Translations under genes and position numbers: made by a program
Notes under the pieces: generated by a model
Database searches by the model: none
What the model was told of the DNA's origin: nothing
What the model saw: the letters and a program-made list of their open reading frames with translations, nothing else
Assembly (NCBI GenBank): GCA_036563875.1
Contig: DATCLO010000051.1
Span: 1-64,000 of the forward strand
DNA: 64,000 nucleotides
Source: ZC4RG29 sp036563875
Lineage (GTDB): Bacteria; Bacteroidota; Bacteroidia; Cytophagales; Cyclobacteriaceae
Reading direction: 5' to 3'
Shown: positions 26,906-36,121 of the stretch, piece after piece
Numbering within the stretch: position 1 is the stretch's first letter
How the letters are laid out: the number at the start of each line of letters is the position of its first letter

Positions 26906-27538
26906 CTAGATGAGCTTCTCCAAGTTGGCCTTCGCAATCGCTTCAGACTTGCTGTTTACCTGAAGCTTGGAGTATATGTTCTTGATGTGGGTCTTCGCCG
27001 TCTCCTTGCTGATGAAAAGCTCCTCCGAAATCTGCGTGTAGGTTTTACCTTCCGAGATGAGTTGCAGGATTTCCGTCTCGCGCTTAGTAAGCGGTGAATT
27101 AGGGTTTACGTGAAAGTTATCGATGACCATCCTCGCAATCCGGCTGCTCATAGGTGCACCGCCCTTCGTGATCTCTTCAAGTGCCGTGAGGAGTTCCAGG
27201 TAGTTCGCACTCTTTGTTATATAGCCGGATGCTCCCGCCTTCAGGGCTTCAAACACCAACTCGCTGTCTTCGTATACGGTGACCATGATCACCTCGGTAT
27301 GGGGATGCTTTTCTTTAATGTGTCTTGCTCCCTGAATGCCATTCATCCCCGGCAACTCGATATCCATAAGGACGATCTCCGGCTTGTCGCGATTCAGATT
27401 GGCGATGGCCTCTTCGCAGTTGCCGTAGGCATTCACCACCATAAATTTCTGGGAGCTGTTCACAATGAGCGAAAAGCTGTTGCGGATCTCCTGGTCATCC
27501 TCGACTATCAGAACGCGCTTCTTAAAGGGCAGTGCCAT
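26906..27538 (-). CDS. NarL/LuxR-type response regulator
   Basis: A 210-residue protein with a receiver domain (phospho-acceptor Asp in IVLMDIELPGMNG, about residue 57; Lys in ITKSANY) and a C-terminal LuxR-type helix-turn-helix (TKRETEILQLISEGKTYTQI, then KETAKTHIKNIYSKLQ). It binds DNA as a dimer after phosphorylation. Its first 17 bases overlap the end of the reg_prop kinase gene, so they are translationally coupled and cognate. The SusC operon just downstream on the same strand is the obvious candidate target. Confidence 0.94.
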   Translation of the reverse strand: MALPFKKRVLIVEDDQEIRNSFSLIVNSSQKFMVVNAYGNCEEAIANLNRDKPEIVLMDIELPGMNGIQGARHIKEKHPHTEVIMVTVYEDSELVFEALKAGASGYITKSANYLELLTALEEITKGGAPMSSRIARMVIDNFHVNPNSPLTKRETEILQLISEGKTYTQISEELFISKETAKTHIKNIYSKLQVNSKSEAIAKANLEKLI

Positions 27539-30470
27539 ACTTCTTGGTTTTGGTTAATTTAAACTCCAGGGTAATCTTCGAGCCCCGGTTCTCTTCACTC
27601 TGTATACGTAATTGCGCGCCAATTCTTTCCGCGCGTTCGCGTATATTTTTTAGTCCGTTCGAAGTTTTTCGGTCTTCCACCTTGAAACCGACCCCGTCAT
27701 CCTCAAATTCAATCTGGTAGGCGTCACCCTCCGACCGGAGCGTGAGGGTCACATTTTGGGCCTTGCTGTACTTAAAGGCATTGGTCATGGCCTCCTTGAA
27801 GATCAGGTTAGCCTCCCGACTGTACCCGTTCGGTAGCTTGACACTGTCCTTTACAAGGTCATGCGCGCGGAAACTGATATTCTTCTCCTCGAACAGCTTC
27901 TCGCCAAAGTCGCGGATGTGGATAAAAAGCTTGGATAGTTCATCATTAACCGGGTCGATCGACCATATGAAGTCGCGCGTTCCCGTATAGAGAAACTTGG
28001 CGGATTCCTCCACTTTCCGGTACAAGTCGAGGTGCTGGCCATTGCCATTTGATGCACCGTTCAGTTTGAGAAGGCTCACATAGTTGATAATGCGTGTCAG
28101 CTGGTTGCCCATTTCGTCGTGGAAGTCGCGGGCAATCTCTTTCCTCAGGTTCTCCAGCTCTCGCATCCGGATTCGTTCAATGTCGAGCATCTTCCGAACG
28201 CGTTGCCGCACGCGAAGGTAGAGCAACAACGTAATGCTACCCGCGACAAAAATGACCATACCCGCAATGAAAGAAGGCATTCGATAGAACGGAGCCCTCA
28301 CGGTAAAGGCATAGGCAATCTTGTCGTTCGACCATCCTCCTTTTTGATCCGTGGCCATCACACGGAATACGTAGCGCCCCGGTGGAAGATTACTGTACGT
28401 GACCTGCGTTGCCGATGAAGCCTGTGACCACGTCTTGTCAAAGTTCTGCAAGTAATAAATAAACTTGACAGACTTGGGATACCGCTTATCGACACGGTTG
28501 AAGTGGAATGTGATGTGGTTCTTATCCGGCGGCAATACCGGGAGCACAGGTATCTTAAAGAATCCGAGCACGCTGTCGGTATAGTCACGCGCCGAATATT
28601 CACCATAAAGGATTTCCACATCGGTCATGTGCAACGCGAATGACTCGGAGGCTGCCTTATTCACGTCATTGTACTTGTACAATCCGTCGATCAAACCGAA
28701 GTACTTGACATTATCTCCGATGAAGAAAGCATTCTGATTCGTTTCTACTCCGGTGAGTCCATTCTCATGGTCAAACGAAAGGCTCTCAACGATCCCGAGC
28801 CTGTCATCAAGACGAATTCTTGAAATGCCCTTTTCCGTACCTATCCAGATGTTATCGTCTTTATCAGAAACGACGAAGTAGACGAAGTCCGAGATCAGAC
28901 CATCGCGCGTGGTGAAAGACTTCCTCTGACCTGTTTTCGGATTGTACACGATCACACCCGCACCTCCGGATCCTATCAGCATGAGCGAGTCGCGATAAGG
29001 ATTTATGTTGAAGATCATCGTGTTCTCTGCCTCAGGAATCGTCAGCTTCGACACCTTTCCGTCCCGAATGGCGTTTACCCCGACATCGTTCCCTATAAAC
29101 GTTGTCTTCAATGCGGGAACATAACACAATGCCCATACGCGTCCACCGTCGAGTCCGTTTTCATGACCATAATGCGTGAAGGCGGTTCCATCATAATAGT
29201 CTACTCCACGCGGAGTGGAGACCCACAATCCCCCTTTCTCATCAAAGTCGAGACAGCGAACACCGTTTGCCGAAAGGCCGTCCTTCCGCATGTACCATTT
29301 AAAGTCGTTCGTGGTCCGATTGTAGCGTCCGAGGCCATTGGCAGTCGCGAACCACAATTCTCCTGTAGGGGACGTCTTTATCGTGTGTGCCGTATTCTGC
29401 AACGGATCCTTTGAGATCGTGACCTGCGTAAACTTTCCGTCACGCATTCTCCAAACACCACGGCTCATTGTTCCAATCCAGGTATCGCCTGTACCATCTT
29501 CGCAGATTGTCATTACGCCCTTCATCTCTTCCGGACCTACACGCTCAAAGTCTTCGAAGTAGTAGCGCATGAGTCCACTCCCATCGGTCGCGAGCCAGAC
29601 ATTTTGATCCGAGTCCGGCAGCACCATCAGAACCTCGACATCACGCGCAATCGTATCGAGGCGGTAGCCCGTGTCCGTGCTGTAGTATCGGAAGAGGTTG
29701 TACTCGTCTCGGGTCCAGTACGTATTGTCGCGCGCGTCGTAATACAACACATAGTTGGGAATCGTATGTGGGAGCAGCTCAAGTCTTTTGGTTGTCAGAT
29801 CGAGCCGGTATGTTTTGGTGTTCAGGCGAACGTGAATTTCATCGCCGACGTTGAAGAAATTCACGCGGCCTTTCTCAGGTACAGGCAGTGAGTAACGTTC
29901 TGCTCCGTCGAAGACATGGATCACACCCGTGGACAGCAAAAATACCAACTGGCCCTTTGGGCCCGAGTGCATCGTGAGGATTATCGCCTTACTCGCCACA
30001 GGCTCGCTCCAGTAGTGGACAGAATCTCCGGAGATTTTTCCCAGGGTACCTTCTCCATTCAATATATAAATGTCGTCGCCTGAGACCGCCATCCTCCACA
30101 GTACCTTGGAGGAATAGCCTGATGATGGAGCCCTGAAGCGGGTAAATGTCAGGCCGTCGTATCGCGTAAGGCCATCAGGATGAAGGAGCCACAGATTCTG
30201 GTTGCTGTCAAACGCCAGGCTATTGACGAAATTCGAAAGGAGGCCGTCAAGTGTAGTATAAACCTGGAATTCGCGGCCGTCAAAGCGCGCGAGCCCCCCA
30301 CCCTGGGTGCCGATCCAAAGATACCCATTGACATCTTCGGCCAGGCCGGTCACCTGTGATTGGGGAAGGCCGTCGATAGCGGTGTAGCTGCGGATCGTAT
30401 AATGGACATCCTGAGCGACACTGACCCCAGTCATCGCCAAAACCCCCATTAACAGCAAAAACGCACGCAT
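27522..30470 (-). CDS. Two-component sensor with reg_prop propellers and HisKA_3 kinase
   Basis: A 982-residue protein from MRAFLLLMG (30470); the frame stays open 23 codons further but only this start gives a signal peptide. The periplasmic half is a double beta-propeller of reg_prop blades (DGLPQSQVTGLAEDVNGYLW, GYLWIGTQGGGLARFDG, NIWIGTEKGISRI and others), then a Y_Y_Y domain (YSNLPPGRYVFRVMATDQKG), one transmembrane span (about 745-765), HisKA_3 with the acceptor His in ARDFHDEMGNQ near 780, and a HATPase_c domain. This resembles HTCS sensors of polysaccharide loci, except that the output domain is a separate NarL-type protein. Confidence 0.94.
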   Translation of the reverse strand: MRAFLLLMGVLAMTGVSVAQDVHYTIRSYTAIDGLPQSQVTGLAEDVNGYLWIGTQGGGLARFDGREFQVYTTLDGLLSNFVNSLAFDSNQNLWLLHPDGLTRYDGLTFTRFRAPSSGYSSKVLWRMAVSGDDIYILNGEGTLGKISGDSVHYWSEPVASKAIILTMHSGPKGQLVFLLSTGVIHVFDGAERYSLPVPEKGRVNFFNVGDEIHVRLNTKTYRLDLTTKRLELLPHTIPNYVLYYDARDNTYWTRDEYNLFRYYSTDTGYRLDTIARDVEVLMVLPDSDQNVWLATDGSGLMRYYFEDFERVGPEEMKGVMTICEDGTGDTWIGTMSRGVWRMRDGKFTQVTISKDPLQNTAHTIKTSPTGELWFATANGLGRYNRTTNDFKWYMRKDGLSANGVRCLDFDEKGGLWVSTPRGVDYYDGTAFTHYGHENGLDGGRVWALCYVPALKTTFIGNDVGVNAIRDGKVSKLTIPEAENTMIFNINPYRDSLMLIGSGGAGVIVYNPKTGQRKSFTTRDGLISDFVYFVVSDKDDNIWIGTEKGISRIRLDDRLGIVESLSFDHENGLTGVETNQNAFFIGDNVKYFGLIDGLYKYNDVNKAASESFALHMTDVEILYGEYSARDYTDSVLGFFKIPVLPVLPPDKNHITFHFNRVDKRYPKSVKFIYYLQNFDKTWSQASSATQVTYSNLPPGRYVFRVMATDQKGGWSNDKIAYAFTVRAPFYRMPSFIAGMVIFVAGSITLLLYLRVRQRVRKMLDIERIRMRELENLRKEIARDFHDEMGNQLTRIINYVSLLKLNGASNGNGQHLDLYRKVEESAKFLYTGTRDFIWSIDPVNDELSKLFIHIRDFGEKLFEEKNISFRAHDLVKDSVKLPNGYSREANLIFKEAMTNAFKYSKAQNVTLTLRSEGDAYQIEFEDDGVGFKVEDRKTSNGLKNIRERAERIGAQLRIQSEENRGSKITLEFKLTKTKKYGTAL

Positions 30471-30481
30471 ACAATTCAGTA

Positions 30482-30489
30482 CAAATTTA
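30482..30489 (-). promoter_or_regulatory. Candidate -7 element of the reg_prop sensor gene
   Basis: On the minus strand TAAATTTG matches TAnnTTTG only 12 bp before the ATG at 30470, implying a very short leader. No TTG at the right distance. If real, it rules out the longer start at 30539. Confidence 0.35.
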
Positions 30490-30660
30490 CCAGTAAGGCA
30501 AACCCTGGCTATCCCCCACGTTAGGGGATTGGTAGTCACTTAATAATTTAATTTAAGGTACAACAAAAAATGGCGTGTTTTGTCCCAATTTGGCCCCATT
30601 CAGGCTGTCTGCCGTCGTGACTTTTAGGATCTTCGGCATTAATAAAGAAAGGAATACGCG

Positions 30661-31227
30661 ATGACCGACGACGAAATTCGTCAGGAATATGCCATTCTAA
30701 AGCGCTCGGTGCGGCATCCGGAGGCGTTCGGGGCGTTGTACGAGAAGTACTTCGATCGTATTTTCAACTACATCTACCGCCAAACGGACGACGAGCAGCT
30801 GACTGCGGACTTAACTTCACAGACCTTTCTCAATGCGCTGCGACATGCGGCGTCGTTCGAGTACCGGGGCATTCCTGTGTCGGCGTGGATATATCGCATT
30901 GCCACCAACGAGGTGAATAAGCACTACAGGCGGCAGAAGCGTGAGCGCGTGTTCAGTATCGAAGAAGAGAAGGTTCGCGAGCTGATGGAAGTTGGCAACG
31001 AGGGATGGGATGAAGAGTTGGTCAACAAGCTGCTCGATTACATGAAAGACCTTCCTACGGATATGCTGGAGGTCCTGGAACTCAGATTTTTTGAAGACAA
31101 GGACTTCAAAGAGATCGCGTATATCCTGGACATTACAGAAAGCGGAGCCAAAATGAGGACGTACCGCGCACTTGATAGGCTAAGAAAAAAATTCAATCTC
31201 AGTATAAAGTACGATGGGAAAAAATGA
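30661..31227 (+). CDS. ECF-type RNA polymerase sigma factor
   Basis: A 188-residue sigma factor with region 2 (FGALYEKYFDRIFNYIYRQ, then SAWIYRIATNEVNKHYRR) and region 4 (EVLELRFFEDKDFKEIAYIL, then GAKMRTYRALDRLRKKF). It resembles the small Bacteroidota ECF group without a zinc anti-sigma neighbour. The next gene overlaps its end by 14 bp and encodes a small single-span membrane protein, which could tether or regulate it. It is divergent from the reg_prop sensor gene. Confidence 0.9.
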   Translation: MTDDEIRQEYAILKRSVRHPEAFGALYEKYFDRIFNYIYRQTDDEQLTADLTSQTFLNALRHAASFEYRGIPVSAWIYRIATNEVNKHYRRQKRERVFSIEEEKVRELMEVGNEGWDEELVNKLLDYMKDLPTDMLEVLELRFFEDKDFKEIAYILDITESGAKMRTYRALDRLRKKFNLSIKYDGKK

Positions 31228-31477
31228 GATCCGGTTGAGGAGGCACAGGATGAGTTCCGGTCGTATCGCACAACATCGGAACTACGGGTGGGTGATGGCC
31301 GCACATGAACGCGAGCAAAAACTTCGGCGCATCTTCCGGGTAGTGATCTATCTGGTCATCATTCTGTTTCTTATCGTGCTCTTCTTTATGGTAACGCGGT
31401 GGCAGAAGGGCGGAGCGTCCGAAGATGTGCCAGTGAAAACGTCAATGGTGGAGCGTGTTGATTTGTTAATGTGTTGA
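31214..31477 (+). CDS. Small membrane protein coupled to the ECF sigma factor
   Basis: An 87-residue protein starting inside the sigma gene (14-bp overlap). It has a basic N-terminus (RLRRHRMSSGRIAQHR), one hydrophobic span at about residues 42-62 and a short polar tail. The last eight codons (encoding ERVDLLMC and the stop) lie wholly or partly within the left arm of an inverted repeat, so the original C-terminus may have been replaced. The position suggests a sigma-associated membrane factor, but there is no recognisable anti-sigma domain. Confidence 0.6.
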   Translation: MGKNEIRLRRHRMSSGRIAQHRNYGWVMAAHEREQKLRRIFRVVIYLVIILFLIVLFFMVTRWQKGGASEDVPVKTSMVERVDLLMC

Positions 31478-31612
31478 TGTTGTCTGGCTTCCGGAGATTC
31501 CGGCGGCAGAAAGATGATCCGCGCTTTTCCTGAGCCGACGCAAACATTAATTTTCTTGGCACTCTAGTGGCGAGTTAGAAACATCAACACATTAACACAT
31601 CAACACATCAAC
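31455..31612. repeat. Long inverted repeat with GTGTTGAT tandem units
   Basis: The left arm (31455-31481) is built of 8-bp units GTGTTGAT, TTGTTAAT, GTGTTGAT. The right arm (31580-31606, continuing to 31612) is built of ACATCAAC, ACATTAAC, ACATCAAC, ACATCAAC. The 27-bp arms match at 26 positions and enclose about 98 bp of unrelated sequence. It occupies the junction between the convergent small membrane protein and LysM genes. Confidence 0.85.
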
Positions 31613-31616
31613 ACAA

Positions 31617-32678
31617 TTACTGATTACCTTTATAATAAGTAACCTCCACCCTAAACCTCGGATCAATCGCTCCAAGCCGATCGTAGGCCGATCGTGAAAT
31701 CTTAATGATGAGGTTGTTGGTGAGTGCCGTGTCAGGGAGTTTACCGATCACACGGACGAACACTTCTCGGTTGTTCATTTCGTTTCGCACCTTGAGTATG
31801 GTGCCGACAGGAGCCGTGCGATGCAAAGCGAGATATTTTCGGTTGCCTTCTGTTCCTTCAATGAGTTCAGCAAGGCCGGATTGCACAACTGCATCAGCCG
31901 AAGGACCGGATGGAACCGTTACTGTCTGAACGGCGGGGACAGTCGTAGTAGTAACTGTTGATGTTACCTGTGAATCGATGGGTCCCTTCTCATCTGGTTT
32001 CGTCACAGAAAGTGTTGGTGCAGATTCCGACTTTACCTCCGTGGTGACAGCCGTCTCCCCCTTTGCAGGCGGCGCAACGAATAACAGTTGTCCGACCTTC
32101 AAGTCATTTCCTTCGAGATTATTCCAACGCTTCAGATCATCAATGCTTACGCCGTACTGCCGTGAAATGCCATACATCGACTCGCCGGTCTTTACTTCGT
32201 GAACACCTTTCTGCATGCGGGGTTGAGTCGTTGGCGGATCGGTAGACGGCGCTGCAGTATCAACCTGACGAATGATCAACTCCTGTCCCACGGCAAGATC
32301 AGAAGACGTAAGCTTATTCCAACGTTTGATCTCGTCAATTGTAACTCCGTACAGTCGCGAAATGGAAAACAGCGTCTCCTTTTCTGCTACCTTGTGAATT
32401 CCACCGGGGCCCGTCTGACGTGTGTACGTGCGGGAACGCTGACCTGTATAAGGCACCTTCAATATCTGACCGATCTCCAGACCAGCGTCAGCAGAGGGGT
32501 TAACCTCAAGAATGCTTTCGATACTGGCACCATAGCGGCGTGAAATGCCGTACAGCGTTTCCTTTTCCTCAACGCGATGAAGTACGTATACCTTCCCTTC
32601 GACCGTCTCCGTACCCAAAGAATCTGTAGGGTTAAAACCGAAAACAGAAAATCCTGCAATGATCAGCGCGTGGATCAT
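31617..32678 (-). CDS. Exported protein with three LysM repeats
   Basis: A 353-residue protein whose start (MIHALIIAGFSVFGF) is fixed by an ATGA overlap with the upstream gene's stop. A short signal peptide is followed by three LysM peptidoglycan-binding repeats near residues 31-75, 93-137 and 157-201, each with a (L/M)(Y/F)xIS(R)xYG core. A Pro/Thr/Val-rich linker leads to a C-terminal RlpA-like double-psi barrel region (APVGTILKVRNEMNNREVFV). It likely binds cell-wall glycans in the periplasm. No clear catalytic residues of a lytic transglycosylase could be assigned. Confidence 0.88.
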   Translation of the reverse strand: MIHALIIAGFSVFGFNPTDSLGTETVEGKVYVLHRVEEKETLYGISRRYGASIESILEVNPSADAGLEIGQILKVPYTGQRSRTYTRQTGPGGIHKVAEKETLFSISRLYGVTIDEIKRWNKLTSSDLAVGQELIIRQVDTAAPSTDPPTTQPRMQKGVHEVKTGESMYGISRQYGVSIDDLKRWNNLEGNDLKVGQLLFVAPPAKGETAVTTEVKSESAPTLSVTKPDEKGPIDSQVTSTVTTTTVPAVQTVTVPSGPSADAVVQSGLAELIEGTEGNRKYLALHRTAPVGTILKVRNEMNNREVFVRVIGKLPDTALTNNLIIKISRSAYDRLGAIDPRFRVEVTYYKGNQ

Positions 32679-33460
32679 GATAATTGATAGCTTAAAAACT
32701 CGTCTCCATTCCGTACAAAAAACAGGCAACCGGCAAGAACAAAAAATGTATCGGTACCGAGTCCCTTCAACTTTTCGGCAATCCGGATGTGAAGCATTAC
32801 CGCTCCTGACTCCCGGAGGACCAACAGATGGTTCGCCAGCCCGTCGGGCATTCGAATGTGGTACGAAATTACAACCTTTCCTTCGAATTCCAGATACTCG
32901 ACACTGCCTTCCGGCGAATGGTCGAACCGGGTTGTAAGAAATTTCTGCACGGTATTGTAATACGGCGTTCCTGCCTCATATCTAAACGGTCGGATCGGTA
33001 CCGAAATTTTGTCTTCAGTGTATTCTGTATCAGTTTTTTTGTCGACGTCGCGGCCAGACTCCAGGTCGAGTGTAAGTCGTTCTCTCCCACTTCCGGAATA
33101 ACCCAACACCCATCCATTGCCGACAGTATCGACCACAAATTCATCACGCATCCACAGTGTATCGCCTGTAGCAGCATTCACTGCAACCAACCCTCTGGAC
33201 TCAGGGGTTTCCGGATTGAAGCGCTGGAGCAGCAAGGTATTGCCAGAGGCGGCTAGCAGTCCGATCCACCATTTCTCGGCGATCTCCCGTTCCTGCCAGG
33301 TGAACACACCCTGATCATAGCGCAAAGCGGAGAATGTAACGCGTCTTTTCAACTCATCCCTCAACTCCAGAAACAGCAGGTTTTGGGCAGCTAAGGCCAC
33401 CGTATTCCAGAGGGTTCCCCTGAAATGAACTGAAAACCGGAGGGCAAGGGTTTCTTTCAA
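32675..33460 (-). CDS. DUF4905-like protein, unknown function
   Basis: A 261-residue protein without a signal peptide. The pattern of repeated beta-strands with LWxRDE and NGWVLGYSGSGRERL segments resembles a propeller-like, cytoplasmic Cytophagales family (DUF4905-like). It is the first gene of a pair with the LysM protein, joined by an ATGA overlap. It is divergent from nfeD with a 38-bp spacer. The function is unknown. Confidence 0.65.
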   Translation of the reverse strand: MKETLALRFSVHFRGTLWNTVALAAQNLLFLELRDELKRRVTFSALRYDQGVFTWQEREIAEKWWIGLLAASGNTLLLQRFNPETPESRGLVAVNAATGDTLWMRDEFVVDTVGNGWVLGYSGSGRERLTLDLESGRDVDKKTDTEYTEDKISVPIRPFRYEAGTPYYNTVQKFLTTRFDHSPEGSVEYLEFEGKVVISYHIRMPDGLANHLLVLRESGAVMLHIRIAEKLKGLGTDTFFVLAGCLFFVRNGDEFLSYQLS

Positions 33461-33498
33461 CGGGTATCGTTATTTTTTTGCAAATTACAAGTCGATAA

Positions 33499-34845
33499 AT
33501 GGCTTCCAAGCAACGTATGCGCCTTACACTGCTGTTTTTGTTCTTGCTGTCGTCTTCCGTCGTCTTCGCACAAAAGACGCGCGTGATGCTGATGGAGATC
33601 AAGGAAACCATTGATCCCCGGATGAAGCGCTATGTCGACCTCGCGCTTGACCACGCCAGTTCTACCAAAGCCGACATCGTCATCATTGAAATGGACACCT
33701 ACGGCGGCGTCCTGACCGATGCCAAGGAAATCGTCGACGCTATCATGGACTTTGAAAAGCCCATCTGGGTGTTCATCAATTCCGACGCCGCATCAGCAGG
33801 AGCGCTCATATCCATCGCCTGTGACAGTATCTACATGGCGCCGGGAGCGACCATAGGTGCTGCTACGGTGGTTGAAGCGACAGGCGAAAAAGCACCCGAC
33901 AAGTATCAGTCGTACATGCGATCGATTATGCGCTCCACTGCCGAGGAAAGGGGACGCGACCCCCGCATTGCAGAAGCTATGGTTGATGAACAAATTGACC
34001 TTGACACCATCTCCCCCGCCGGGCAGGTCATAACATTTTCGACAAGCGAGGCCATCCGATATGGCTATTGCGAAGCCAAAGTGAATTCCATTGAAGAAAT
34101 CCTTGAGCGCAATGCCGTGAAAGACTATGAACTTTATCGCTTCAAACTCAGTGGGAGCGAAAAAATCATTGCATTCTTCCTGAATCCATTTATTAGCGGA
34201 CTCCTTATTCTGATCATTATCGGCGGGATTTACTTCGAGTTGCAGACACCAGGCGTCGGCTTTCCTGGATTTGCCGCGCTTCTGGCACTCATATTATACC
34301 TGGTGCCTTACTACCTGAACGGTTTGGCAGAGAACTGGGAGATCATCGCCTTGTTTGTTGGCATTGCGCTGCTGGCAGTCGAAATCTTCGTCCTCCCGGG
34401 TTTCGGAATAGCTGGCATTGCCGGCATTACACTCATGGTGTCGTCCATGATATTGATCATGTTGAACAATGACTGGTTCGACTTCGGCTTAGTGCCCACA
34501 TCGAGCATCGTCTTTGCAACCGCCGCGACGTTGGGAGGCATCGCCGGAGGCATTGCCCTGCTCTTTATTGGAGGATCGAAACTTACCAAATCAAGATACT
34601 TCCAACGTGTCGCCCTTACCGACACGCAGGAGCGCTCGCAGGGATATACGGCAAGCTTCATCAATGAACCTATGAAAGGCAAAGTGGGCAAGGCTTACAC
34701 TGTACTTCGTCCCAGCGGTAAAGTGATGATCGACGATCGCATCTATGACGCTTACACACGTGGCGACTACATCGACAAGGACGCTGATATTATCGTCGTC
34801 AGCGATGAGGGCACAAGCCTTCAGGTAAGGAGGCATACACCATGA
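33499..34845 (+). CDS. NfeD-like membrane-bound serine protease
   Basis: A 448-residue protein. After a signal peptide (about 1-24) comes a ClpP/crotonase-fold protease domain with nucleophile Ser99 in SDAASAGALISIA and a probable catalytic Lys near residue 138. Several transmembrane spans follow (about 215-360), then a C-terminal NfeD OB-fold domain (GKVGKAYTVLRPSGKVMID). Such proteins cleave membrane stomatins and affect membrane quality control. No stomatin gene is adjacent here. It overlaps kdsB by 4 bp. Confidence 0.9.
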   Translation: MASKQRMRLTLLFLFLLSSSVVFAQKTRVMLMEIKETIDPRMKRYVDLALDHASSTKADIVIIEMDTYGGVLTDAKEIVDAIMDFEKPIWVFINSDAASAGALISIACDSIYMAPGATIGAATVVEATGEKAPDKYQSYMRSIMRSTAEERGRDPRIAEAMVDEQIDLDTISPAGQVITFSTSEAIRYGYCEAKVNSIEEILERNAVKDYELYRFKLSGSEKIIAFFLNPFISGLLILIIIGGIYFELQTPGVGFPGFAALLALILYLVPYYLNGLAENWEIIALFVGIALLAVEIFVLPGFGIAGIAGITLMVSSMILIMLNNDWFDFGLVPTSSIVFATAATLGGIAGGIALLFIGGSKLTKSRYFQRVALTDTQERSQGYTASFINEPMKGKVGKAYTVLRPSGKVMIDDRIYDAYTRGDYIDKDADIIVVSDEGTSLQVRRHTP

Positions 34846-35591
34846 CGCGTATTCTCGGAATCATTCCTGCCCGTTATGCCAGCACGCGTTTTCCGGGAAA
34901 GCCACTCGCGGATATTGGCGGCATGTCAATGATCGAACGGGTATACCGTCAGGTCACACGCTCGACGCTCCTAAGCCGCGTCGTTGTTGCCACTGACAAC
35001 CAGGAAATCTACACGCACGTAGCCTCTTTTGGCGGTCAGGCGGTTATGACGCACGACCGTCATCCAAGCGGGACCGATCGCTGCTACGAGGCATTCACGT
35101 TGCTGAATGAACCTTTCGACTATGTGATGAACATTCAGGGTGACGAACCCTTCATCCAGCCGGATCAGATAGACACGCTCGCTGGTGCACTCGATGGCAA
35201 GACGGAAATTGCAACGCTGGTCAAGCGCACGACGAGCGAAGAAGAACTAAGCAATCCGGGTGAAGTCAAGGTGGTACTGGACCGCACCGGTACGGCATTA
35301 TATTTTAGCCGGGCCCCTATCCCACATATTCACAATACTCCGAAGGGTCAATGGGTGGACAAGCACGTGTTCTACAAGCACATCGGCTTGTATGCATACC
35401 GAACGGATGTCCTGCGAGATATCACCCAACTCCCGGTGTCGACCCTGGAAAAGGCTGAGTCACTCGAACAGCTTCGATGGCTGGAGCATGGATATCGGAT
35501 CAAGGTCGCTGAAACAGATACAGAGAGCCTGTGCATTGAGACACCGGACGATGTACAACGCGCCCTCGAATACCTCAGTAAGCATTCATGA
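34842..35591 (+). CDS. kdsB: 3-deoxy-manno-octulosonate cytidylyltransferase
   Basis: A 249-residue cytidylyltransferase that makes CMP-Kdo from CTP and Kdo for LPS core synthesis. Motifs are IPARYASTRFPGKPL at the nucleotide-binding N-terminus, VVATDN, HPSGTDRCYEA, NIQGDEPFI and YFSRAPIPH. The length is normal. It overlaps both neighbours by 4 bp (ATGA type), so nfeD, kdsB and the flavin reductase form one transcript. Confidence 0.97.
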   Translation: MTRILGIIPARYASTRFPGKPLADIGGMSMIERVYRQVTRSTLLSRVVVATDNQEIYTHVASFGGQAVMTHDRHPSGTDRCYEAFTLLNEPFDYVMNIQGDEPFIQPDQIDTLAGALDGKTEIATLVKRTTSEEELSNPGEVKVVLDRTGTALYFSRAPIPHIHNTPKGQWVDKHVFYKHIGLYAYRTDVLRDITQLPVSTLEKAESLEQLRWLEHGYRIKVAETDTESLCIETPDDVQRALEYLSKHS

Positions 35592-36121
35592 CGGAACGTT
35601 ATACACTGATCTGCGGCACCAACCGCAAGGATGCCATTTCACTTCACATCACGTCCCTTTACCAGGAGATACTAGCAGAACACGGCGTACAGGCAGGCAT
35701 CATGGCACTGCATCAACTTCCGCACGACTTTGCCTTTTCTGCACTCTATGAAAATTACGGCAAGAACGAAGCGTTCAATCCGTATATCGAACTCATGCTG
35801 AATACGGACAAGTACGTTTTTATTGTGCCTGAATACAATGGTTCTTTTCCAGGCGCGCTGAAAACCTTCATTGACGGATTGGAATATCCCAACACATTCC
35901 GCAATAAGAAAGGTGCCCTTGTCGGCCTGGCATCAAGCGGTCATGGCGCCAGTCTCGCGCTAAGTCACCTTACCGATATCTTCAACTTTTGCGGCATGCA
36001 CATACTGGCGTACAAGCCAAGGCTGGAACGGATTGAAGATCATTTCGACAACGGGAAACTTACAAACGAGAAGTACCACCAGATGCTGCGTCGTCAGGCT
36101 GCCATGTTCGTAGCCTTCTGA
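35588..36121 (+). CDS. NADPH-dependent FMN reductase family protein
   Basis: A 177-residue flavodoxin-fold protein. The FMN phosphate loop is at the N-terminus (CGTNRKDAISLHI), and the PEYNGSFPGALKTFID motif with the GAL(K)xFID ending is diagnostic of the FMN_red family. These reduce FMN or quinones with NAD(P)H. It overlaps kdsB by 4 bp and ends one base from the convergent hydrolase. Role in the operon unknown. Confidence 0.88.
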   Translation: MTERYTLICGTNRKDAISLHITSLYQEILAEHGVQAGIMALHQLPHDFAFSALYENYGKNEAFNPYIELMLNTDKYVFIVPEYNGSFPGALKTFIDGLEYPNTFRNKKGALVGLASSGHGASLALSHLTDIFNFCGMHILAYKPRLERIEDHFDNGKLTNEKYHQMLRRQAAMFVAF

